The position numbers and the translations under genes were made by a program. The notes below the pieces were generated by a model. That model did not search any database, was not told the DNA's origin, and was given only the letters and a program-made list of their open reading frames with translations. Below, in pieces: positions 55,708 to 64,000 of a DNA stretch of 64,000 bases (its first letter is position 1; each line of letters begins with the position of its first letter). Source of the stretch: Megaleporinus macrocephalus (Eukaryota > Chordata > Actinopteri > Characiformes > Anostomidae). The stretch is taken from contig CM038704.1 in assembly GCA_021613375.1 (NCBI GenBank), positions 8,528,091 through 8,592,090 of the forward strand, written 5' to 3'.

Positions 55708-56157
55708 TCTGCTCTATTAGACACGCCTACCTTGCTGCCCCACCTTGTCGATTCAGAGTAAAGTCAGAGACAGTAGCTCATCTGCTGTTGCACAGTTAGT
55801 GTTCTCTAGCCCTTCATCAGTGGTCACAGGATGCTGCCCACAGGACACTGGTGTCTGGATAGTCCTGGTTGGTGGACTATTCTCAGTCCAGCAGTGACAC
55901 TGAGGTGTTTAAACACTCCAGCAGCAGCAGCACTGCTGTGTGTGATCCACTCACACCAGCACAAGACAATCTACTAACACACCACCACCATGTCAGTGTC
56001 ACCACAGTGCAGAGAATGACCCACCACCCAAATGGTACCTGCTCTGTGGTGGTCCTGTGGGGGTCCTGACCATTAAAGAGCAGGGGACCTATATGGATGT
56101 GATAAAATGGAAAAGGAGTGTATATGGTAGGTGGACCTAATAAAGCAGACAGTAAAT
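55708..56157. mobile_element. Foldback element FB, copy 5, right part
   Basis: It resumes with TCTGCTCTATTAGACACGCC and carries the inverted counterpart of the left part (GGTGGTCCTGTGGGGGTCCT near 56047). The right terminal repeat is degraded. Confidence 0.85.
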
Positions 56158-56859
56158 ATAAACACTCAGCGTTTATAATCCTATTTCCTCCTGCCAGCGT
56201 TCTCAGCCAGCACATCAGCACATACCGCCACAGCACACGTCCAATAATTCAAATGAGGGAGCAAACAATCAATACTGCCATCCGTCCTTCTCTCTCTCTC
56301 TCTCTCTCCCCGTCTCACTCATCCCTCGTTTCTATTGCAGAATATGATCCACTCTGACCTTCATGCGTCCACTGGCAGCCAACATTCATTCCAGTCGGCT
56401 AATTATTGCACAGATGATGCGGGAGCGCTCAGTAATAAGCAAGACATCAAACCTCGACAGGAAATTAGAGTCTGACAGAGGCAGCGGAACGCGCAGGACG
56501 GACACTTCAGCCGTTCTCATTTATTTAGCCTGCTTTATTCATCTCAGACGACGCTCGCCTCAGGTGGGGGCTGGAAGGTTGGAAGGAGCTTCAAAAGAGT
56601 TTCTCAGCTTCGCTGCTACCCGAGTGACACAAACGAAACAGAAATGTGTTCAGATGCTGCACAGAGTCACCAGTGCAGTATGTACTCTGCTGAGTGTGAG
56701 ATCTGCTGTAGGAGACTTGAAAGAGTTCCTCGACGTGTAGATGCGGAGCGGATGGCCTGAAGCAGCAGCAGAAAAAAAAACTGATGCCTAATGTGCTGTT
56801 TATGAAGGAGCTGGAGGATCATCTTTTTTTAATGAGAGCAGAATAACACACCGAGTGCA
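56158..56859. other. Unique DNA; candidate conserved block 56350-56560
   Basis: 'CGGCTAATTATTGCACAGAT', 'GCTCAGTAATAAGCAAGACA' and 'TCATTTATTTAGCCTGCTTT'. The 125-codon frame at 56363-56740 has no motif. A (CT)n run lies near 56290. Confidence 0.38.
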
Positions 56860-56965
56860 TCACTCACTCACTCACTCACTCACTCACTCACTCACTCACT
56901 CACTCACTCACTCACTCACTCACTCACTCACTCACTCACTCACTCACTCACTCACTCACTCACTC
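56860..56965. repeat. (CACT)n microsatellite
   Basis: About 26 perfect tetranucleotide units, probably the seed of the longer repeat that follows. Confidence 0.97.
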
Positions 56966-57262
56966 GTTTTGTTTACTTGTTAACTCACCCATTCGCTTTG
57001 TCCACCCATTCGCTCACCCATTCACTTTGTCCAACCACTTACTCACCCATTCACTTTGGTCACCCATTCGCTCACCTATTCACATTGTCCACTCATTCGT
57101 TAACCCATTCACTTTGTTCACCCATTTACTCAGTCCACCCCTTACACTTACTCATTTACTTTGTCCACCCATTTACTTTGTCCACTCATTCACTTTGTCC
57201 ACTCATTCACTTTGTCCACTCATTCACTCATCCATTCACTTTGTCCACCCATTCATGCACCC
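56966..57262. repeat. CACTTTGTCCACTCATT-type minisatellite, block 1
   Basis: A 17-bp core with longer 34-60-bp variants (GTCCACCCATTCGCTCACCC). The two long frames are shifted copies of the same repeat text. Confidence 0.93.
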
Positions 57263-57362
57263 ACTCACTGATTACCACAGGAAGGGTGATACAGATTTAG
57301 TTTATTCATTCCCTAAGTATTAAAGGAAGGGTGATAGTTCATTCATTTATTCATTAACTGAA

Positions 57363-57690
57363 TGTCACTCACTCACTCACACATTTTGTTTACTCGTTAA
57401 CTCACCCATTCATTTTGTCCACCCATTCGCTCACCCATTCACTTTGGTCACCCATTCGCTCACCCATTCACTTTGTCCACCAATTCACTCACTTATTTAC
57501 TTTGTCCACCAATTCACTCACCCATTCAGTTTGTCCACTCATTCGTTCACCCATTTACTCAGTCCACCCCTTACACTTACTCATTTACTTTGTCCACCCA
57601 CTCACTCACCCTTTCTCTATGTCCACCCATTCACTCATCTATTCACTTTGTCCACCCATTCATGCACCCACTCACTGATTACCACAGGTA
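57363..57690. repeat. CACTTTGTCCACTCATT-type minisatellite, block 2
   Basis: Higher-order duplicate of block 1. The shared segment ending CACCCACTCACTGATTACCA closes both blocks (57280 and 57687), so the array was copied as a unit of about 400 bp. Confidence 0.93.
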
Positions 57691-59580
57691 ATTCATTAAC
57701 TGAATGTCCACCATGACATACTATCATGTCATACTATGGCAGAGCAATTATAACCCTGACCATAAACCTAAACGATAAGACTGGAGTTAAGTAGAGAGGA
57801 CAGGACAGGAAAGGATAGCAGTGATAGTTTTATGCAGATTATATGTAAACTAGGCAGACGGTGAATGTAGATGCTGATTGTTCATTACAGAGTAAAAGGT
57901 GTTATAATGGTGATGCGCTGGTTCATAGATATACAGCACAGTGTCGGCACAGTGTCTGATTTTATAATCACTCAGGCCTTAAATCTCCACAAGGTCACTT
58001 TCTCCCAGCTCCACAATCTCTAGCTGTGTCTCCTGGGCAGGGGCGAAGTCAAGGGGGTGCTAGGGGGTACACCCTGAAAATGCTGATTGGCCTTTTCATG
58101 CAGATGATGTACAATTAATTACTACCAGTTCAGAAATCTTCCTCAACGTCTGCAGAGATGTGCATAATTAAAGTGGGTATCCATATACACACACACACAC
58201 ACACAGCAGACTGCTGACACAGGATCAGCTCTGTTCTTAATCAAAACATTGACCCGCATCCTAAAAATGCTGATCTTCAGTTAGTCAATAAATAAATAAT
58301 ATATATATATATTCACTGTAGAGGTTTTTTCATGATAAGCTGTTTACTCAGTGGTGTCAATTCTTATTCCTTCAGAAAGAGCAAGCTGATACTGCTCCCA
58401 CTTTGAGCCTTCATCAGTTACAGCACTGGGAGTTTTACTGCCTGCTAGTCTTCACACTGCAACACCACAATTACTCATCACATGTCCACCCTATCACTGT
58501 ATCATGACCAGTCAAATCATCATGCTTTCTGCAAAGCTCTGCCTTATTTTTTCAGCCCCCCAATCACAGCTTAGCAAGTGCTCCTGGCACATGCAGTTGT
58601 AAATAAATACATGCAGAGTTGGAAAACTAGTGTATGTGCGCTTGAGTATTGGAAGCTTCATACTGATTTTCTATATTGAACGTCTGTCCACCTCTTAATT
58701 TTCCCCACAATGTAAAAAGTAACTGGACTTTTCAAATTCTTCAAAAAAAAAAAATTATAAAAATTTAAAACAATAAACAGAGATATAAGGTTTCAAGAAT
58801 TTCATGAATTTTATTGCCAAATATTTGCAGATGATTTATCTGGCTTTTTTAAAACCAAGGTTCACATCATGTGGAATAAATGTACACATTTCTATCAGCA
58901 AGTCCCAATCAAACATCATATTTACTCGTTAATGAGCCGAGCTGCTATTTTAAACTCTCGAATGAAAGATCATCCACCTGTTTAAATAACTGAATCTAAT
59001 ACAGTCCAGCACGGAAAGTACTGGCAGCATTTTAAATTAAAACTGTAACACAAATTGGCCAAAATCAGAATAATAAGCTGGCAGATTGAGCGATCCTGTT
59101 CTGACTGCGCTTCTCTAACATGTAGTAATATGATGGTTAATATAATGATGATTTATGACTGTGGTTAGGCTGACATATACAGAGCAACAATATGAAAATC
59201 AATAAGATATTAAGATGAACTGGCAAGAATGAGCGCTGACAGTGGTGAAGTGTATACACCAGCATTGACTGGGCTGAGCCAGGAAGGAGCTGAAGCTGGT
59301 GTGTGTGGTGAGGGGGGGCCCTATTTTAAGCACTGACTTCAGTTCATCTCTGTGGCTCAGTCTGAACCTGATTATATGGCAAGGTCTTAATTCTGAAAGC
59401 AGGGACACTCACTGAGGACATTTCAGAAGGACAGAACTTTCTAACGGTCTGTCTTCAGGTTTGGACCAAAGTTCAGCAGCAAATGACATCAGACACATTA
59501 GAGCAGAGTCAGAGGTCATAAACATTCACTGCATGACCAGCAAAAAAAAGTGCAGCGCTTCTAAATAAGCGGTGTCTTTA
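57691..59580. other. Unique DNA with a lone hAT-like end, no gene
   Basis: CAGGGGCGAAGTCAAGGGGG near 58036 resembles an hAT-type terminus, but the partner end was not found. (CA)n lies near 58188 and A-rich text near 58745. All other DNA is AT-rich without open frames. Confidence 0.4.
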
Positions 59581-59584
59581 GACT

Positions 59585-61201
59585 GAACTCAGAGAGAGAA
59601 AGACTGTGTATGAGGAGAGAGAGAGATAGAGAGAAAGTGTGTGTAGAGAGAGAGAAAGAGCATGTAGAGAGAGAGATGGAGAGAAAGTGTGTGTAGAGAG
59701 AGAGAGAAAGAGCATGTAGAGAGAGAGAGAAAGTGTGTGTAGAGAGAAAGAGCATGTAGAGAGAGAGAGAAAGTGTGTGTAGAGAGAAAGAGCATGTAGA
59801 GAGAGAGATAGAGAGAAAGCGTGTGTATAGAGAGAGAAAGAGCATGTAGAGAGAGAGAGAGAAAGTGTGGGTAGAGAGAGAGAGAGACAGAGAGAGAGAG
59901 AAAGTATGTGTAGAGAGAGAAAGAGCATGTAGAGAGAGTGAGAGAGAGAGATAGAGAGAAAGTATGTGTAGAGAGAGAAAGAGCATGTAGAGAGACAGAG
60001 AGAGAGAGAGAAAGAGTGTGGAGAGAGAGAAAGAGCGTGGAGAGAGAGAGAGAGAGAGAAAGTGTGTGTAGAGAGAAAGAAAGAGTATGTAGAGAGAGAG
60101 AGAAAATGTGTGTAGAGAGAGAGAGATAGAGAGAGAGCGTGTGTAGAGAGAGAGAAAGAGCATGTAGAGAGAGAGAGAGAGAAAGAGCATGTAGAGAGAG
60201 TGAGAGAGAGAGAGATAGAGAGAGAAAGTGTGTGTAGAGAGAAAGAAAGAGCATGTAGAGAGAGAGAGAGATAGAGAGAAAGCGTGTGTAGAGAGAGAGA
60301 AAGAGCATGTAGAGAGAGTGAGAGAGATAGAGAGAAAGCATGTGTAGAGAGAGAAAGAGCATGTAGAAAGAGCATGTAGAGAGAGTGAGAGAGAGAGATA
60401 GTGAGAAAGCGTGTGTAGAGAGAGAGAAAGAGCATGTAGAGAGAGTGAGAGAGAGAGAGATAGAGAGAAAGTATGTGTAGAGAGAAAGAAAGAGCATGTA
60501 GAGAGAGAGAGAGAAAGTGTGTGTAGAGAGAGAGAAAGAAAGCATGTGTAGAGAGAGAGAAAGAGCATGTAGAGAGAGAGAGAGAGCGAGAGAGAGAGAG
60601 AGAGAAAGTGTGTGTAGAGAGAGAGAAAGAGCGAGAGAGAGAGAGAGAGAAAGTGTGTGTAGAGAGAGAGAAAGAGCATGTAGAGAGAGAGAGAGAGAAA
60701 GAAAGTGTGTGTGTGTAGAGAGAGAGAGAGAAAGCATGTGTAGAGAGACAGAGAGAAAGCGTTTAGAATGAGAGAATAGGTGTAGAGAGAGAAAGAGTAT
60801 GTAGAAAGAGTGTGTAGAGACAGAGAGAGAGTGTAGAGAGAGTGTAGAAAGAGAGAAAGCATGTGTAGAGAGAGAAAAAAGCATGTGTAGAGGGAGAGAG
60901 TGTGTAGAAAGAGAGAAAGCATGTGTAGAGGGAGTGTGTAGGAAGAGAGAAAGAGTGTACAGAGAGAGAGTGTGTAGAAAGAGAGAAAGAGTGTGTAGAG
61001 AGAGAGAGTTTGTAGAAAGAGAGAGAGAAAGCGTGTGTAGAGAGAGAGAGAGAAAACGTGTAGAGAGAGAAAAAGAGAGAAAGCTTGTGTGTGGAGAGAG
61101 AGAGAGAGTGTGTGTAGAAAGAAAGAAAGCATTTGCAGAGAGTGTGTAAAGAGAAAGAAAAAGAAATGGTATGTGGGGAGAGAGAGAGAAAGCTTGTGTG
61201 T

Positions 61202-61232
<31 letters not shown>

Positions 61233-61340
61233 GAGTGTGTGTGTGTGTAGAGAGAAAGAAAGCATGTGTAGAGAGAGAGTGTGGGAGAGGGGGGGAGAGA
61301 GATAGAGAGAGCTAGAGAGATATAAAGATGAGAGAGAGAT
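59585..61340. repeat. GA-rich complex minisatellite, about 1.75 kb
   Basis: Alternating modules GAGAGAGAAAGAGCATGTAG and GAGAGAAAGTGTGTGTAG, 40-60 bp apart, drift toward GTGTGTAGAAAGAGAGAAAG on the right. The plus strand is nearly free of C. The 523- and 558-codon frames on the minus strand are composition artefacts. Confidence 0.95.
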
Positions 61341-61958
61341 AGAGTAAGAGAGGAGAGAGATATGTGGAAAGGTGTGAAGCAGGTCAGTCAGGACTGAGTC
61401 GTGTTTCAGTTTCTCTAGCTTGATCCACTTTCACCTCAAATAAAGGTTTAAATGGAACAACATTCCATTCATTCCACAAATCTTTCAAAAATCCTGTATA
61501 TGTCAGTGGTTGAGATGTAAACAGAGTCAGTCAGAGTGGGTTTGGTTTGAAAGGTAGATGTTCTTTACTGTGGTGGTGAATGGAACACAAACACACAACA
61601 CAAATGCAGTCATTTTATTTACTATCAAATCCACCAGTGACCCTACACACGTCTTCTGATTCTATATGTGGTGATCATAGTAAAATAGTGATAAATCTGA
61701 AATTATTTTTTATCTATGAAGGAGCTGTCTGGTTCCATTCACCACCATTGTAAACAATTCTGACTCTGGAACTGTTTCACACCAGAAATCTCTGCATGGC
61801 AGCTTCTGTTTAGCCCAGGCTGCTGTCTGTGCCAACACACTATTGTGAATGATTATAAATTTTACTTAGAATATTTATGTGGTGTATGTACCAAAAACAG
61901 ACATAATTAATTTTTTCCAACCTCTGTTCAAACAGTCTCGTTACTGTACCTTTAAAAC
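61341..61958. other. Unique DNA with a short inverted repeat
   Basis: GGTGGTGAATGGAAC near 61573 and GTTCCATTCACCACC near 61733 are inverted copies about 145 bp apart. The second is shared with 53187, so this is probably a small MITE. Confidence 0.5.
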
Positions 61959-62900
61959 TAAAGATGGACAAATCGCGGATCACCTTTCAACGCGATCGGC
62001 CGATAGCCGATATTGATCGAGGGCCGGGCTATATGTCACGGCAGGCTTCATGCAATCATTAGCGCAAGCAAGTGATCTGAACCTGTTTATTACTGGTTTA
62101 TTAAATTTTTAACGAGCTCATATGAAACAGTATAATATGTTTAACTAAATTAGAAGTTGGTCTATGTGGGAGTAAACTGCTTGATAAGCTCCGGAAGAGC
62201 CACATCTGAAAAGTATCTCTACTAGGATCAGCAGAGCGTGGATCCAGGTGGAACATTAAGCAGCAGAATAAACGTCTTCAACAGACAGAAGAGCTACTTA
62301 TCTAGAACTATACACTCAATCACTCTGGCTGTGGTTCTTTAGCTCTCTGGCTGTTTCTGCTGCTGTTCTGTTTGTACCGGTCAGATCTGGTCTGTATGTG
62401 TTCTGGGTTGTTAGTTTTGTGTTAGCTGTGTGTGCTAGCTCTGCTGTTTACTGATACTCACTGTATTCAGCTGTGTGGTGTCTCTGAAGTGTGTATCAGA
62501 TTAGTGTTAAATGTCTGTCTTGGTTCTCCCGCGAGAGACTCTGATTTTACTAATTTTACAGATGTTACAAATGGTCTTGGATGAGTCTGAGTCACATACA
62601 CAGACAGGTATCTGTGCATACGGGTGAACGTCGTAAACTGTTCTCGCGAGGTCGCTGTTTTAGTCAGTCTGTGGAAAAAATGAAAGGGTGTGTATTTCCA
62701 CCTAGTGGTTCAGATGAGAATTGCAGGCAGCTGGCTGGAGGGCTCCTCTTCCTGGTTGAAACGCTTGCTGGAAATACAAAAATTGGGCAAATTAGTTTAA
62801 TGCCATCGATCGGCTAAATTGGAGAAATATCAGGCGATCACATATTTTGATTAAAAATCAGCCAATACCGATACATGGCTGATCGATCCTTCCATCTCTA
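61959..62900 (+). mobile_element. hAT-like element, 942 bp
   Basis: The ends read TAAAGATGGACAAATCG and, from the right, TAGAGATGGAAGGATCG. The candidate target duplications are TTTAAAAC and ATAAAAAG, only 5 of 8 identical. Sub-terminal GATCGGCCGATAGCCGATAT motifs are present. It is the same family as 1790-2520, in opposite orientation. It is non-coding. Confidence 0.75.
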
Positions 62901-62904
62901 ATAA

Positions 62905-64000
62905 AAAGAGTATGGACTAGGAGGTCAATGAAACCTTTTGAAACTTAACAAAAACATCTTGGAAGCCTGTATAAATTGTAATATGTGACAAAAAATATGG
63001 CCGTTATACAAAAGATTGGGACAAATTTAAATAAAGTAAGACTGGGAAGTCTGTAGACACCTGTTTTGGAGCTTTCCACAGGTGACCAGGTGATACAACC
63101 ATGGTATGTAGTGGCTGCAGTGAAATGTGCAGACTTTGATTGTGTCTTGCATGCCTGTATAGATTGTGATATGTGAGGGAAATATGGCCAATACATAATA
63201 TTACAATACATCAAGACATCACACCCTGATATTTAGTCTTCTTCTATTTAGCAAGGTCAACAAAAACAAGGTCCAGTAGGAAAAAGAAATACAATCAACT
63301 CTAAATACTCTGATTTATAGTGCACTAAATCCAGTGAAGCAGGACTATTTATGGTCTGTCTGATTAAACATGTCCCAAAGAAGAGTTCAGGAGCAAGTTC
63401 AAAGAAGGACAAGAGCAAAGTAAGACTGGGAAGTCTGTGGAATGACCAGTTTTGTAGCTTTTCACAATATCCAGGTGATGCAATCATGATTGGCTACACC
63501 TTGCAGTCCAACAGTTTAAGAACATTTCTCCATTCACAGATGAAAAGGAATTTAGGGATTTCACCACCTACTGGCCATGTTATTAGAAGATTCAGAGAAT
63601 CTGGAGAAATTTCTGTGGGTAAACATCAAGGCTGATAACTTTGATCTCTGAGGTGGCCCTGCATTAAAAACCAACAGGCTTCTGGAATGAATGTAAACAC
63701 ATGGGCTACAGGAATAATCCTACAGGATACCCTCACTAGTAAAACACAGTTCACTACTGTATTCACAAACTCAGGTTAAGACTCTACCATGTAAAGCAGA
63801 ATACAGGGGTCAACATCCACAGAGTCCACTGGAATAAAGGTAATTGAGAGATGGATCAGTAATGAGAAGGGTCCCAAAAAATTGAAAAAAATCATAAACC
63901 CAAGAGTTGAAAGAATAAGTCACCAGAATATTAACATCATGTCAATGGAATTGTTGGCGTGGCACAAATCTTCTGACTCAATAAACGAAAAAATATTTTA
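62905..64000 (+). pseudogene. Degraded Tc1/mariner-type element, continuing past the window
   Basis: 'TTAGAAGATTCAGAGAATCT + GGAGAAATTTCTGTG', 'CTGCATTAAAAACCAACAGG' and 'AAGACTCTACCATGTAAAGC' match the leader and coding region of a transposase family common in fishes, with all frames broken. Within it, GTAAGACTGGGAAGTCTGTG occurs at 63033 and 63420, and 'CTGTATAAATTGTAATATGTGA' and 'CTGTATAGATTGTGATATGTGA' at 62968 and 63155. The debris is therefore internally duplicated. Strand is inferred from these phrases. Confidence 0.55.

Noticed and set aside
58036..58080. New hAT element start (CAGGGGCGAAGTCAAG)
   Set aside because: No matching opposite end or target duplication within the next several kb.
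59561..61265. Open frames of 523 and 558 codons on the minus strand
   Set aside because: They consist only of S, L, T, H, F, Y and C residues created by a GA-rich repeat that lacks stop codons in antisense; two overlapping frames are equally open.

Overview
This window reads as nuclear DNA of a ray-finned fish. It has no dense open reading frames, it is full of simple repeats, and its transposon mix is typical of teleosts: Tc1/mariner, hAT, foldback elements, a tRNA-like SINE, LINE tails and a solo LTR. The Tc1 miniatures, the foldback family and the 'TGGTGTAGTGGTTAGCAC' SINE suggest an otophysan fish (catfish, characin or cyprinid-like). That placement comes from memory of repeat families and is not proven here. 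No complete protein-coding gene is visible. The best coding signals are two short minus-strand segments with proper AG/GT borders and compatible reading phase (48842-48932 and 26178-26247). They may be exons of one unrecognised gene whose introns make up much of the window. Long open frames over low-complexity tracts are artefacts.

Layout. 1-0.6 kb: AT-rich degenerate tandem repeat. 1.35-3.52 kb: a 2.2-kb hAT-type element with a perfect 8-bp target duplication and a second hAT-like element nested in it. 4.65-5.75 kb: 35-bp minisatellite. 7.64-8.38 kb: 20-bp minisatellite built from the SINE head, with a forward block and an inverted block meeting head to head. 9.0-10.1 kb: AT-rich inverted repeat, then a Tc1 miniature. 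11.48-12.63 kb: internally deleted mariner/IS630-type element with a broken transposase. 12.6-18.2 kb: miniatures, microsatellites and unique DNA. 18.5-20.35 kb: 19-bp minisatellite. 20.8-25 kb: Tc1 remnants around a long GA tract and a LINE fragment. 25.3-29.1 kb: degenerate CCTAA/TTAACC arrays, one split by a 1.25-kb hAT element. 30.2-31.1 kb: Tc1 remnant. 32.1-33.0 kb and 51.4-52.0 kb: two copies of one dispersed repeat, one carrying a 248-bp miniature and the other an empty site. 33.9-38.5 kb: foldback elements, a tandem duplication, a nested hAT and a solo LTR. 40.8-44.2 kb: Tc1 miniature, SINE with a hairpin, and another DNA element. 47.6-50.9 kb: foldback copy, the candidate exon, a broken LINE C-terminus, and a 1.1-kb CT tract. 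52.3-56.2 kb: miniatures and a foldback element split by a 1.1-kb insertion. 56.9-57.7 kb: CACT and 17-bp repeats. 59.6-61.3 kb: GA-rich minisatellite. 61.96-64 kb: hAT-like element and Tc1/mariner-type debris.

Between the repeats lie unique, moderately GC-balanced blocks rich in TAAT/ATTA and palindromic motifs (for example 17.34-17.57, 22.05-22.20, 29.69-30.08, 39.64-39.84, 46.60-46.87, 53.49-53.76 and 56.35-56.56 kb). They look like conserved non-coding elements, but this cannot be confirmed from a single sequence. The overall picture is an intron or gene desert layered by successive transposon insertions, several of which can be dated relative to each other through empty sites or nesting.
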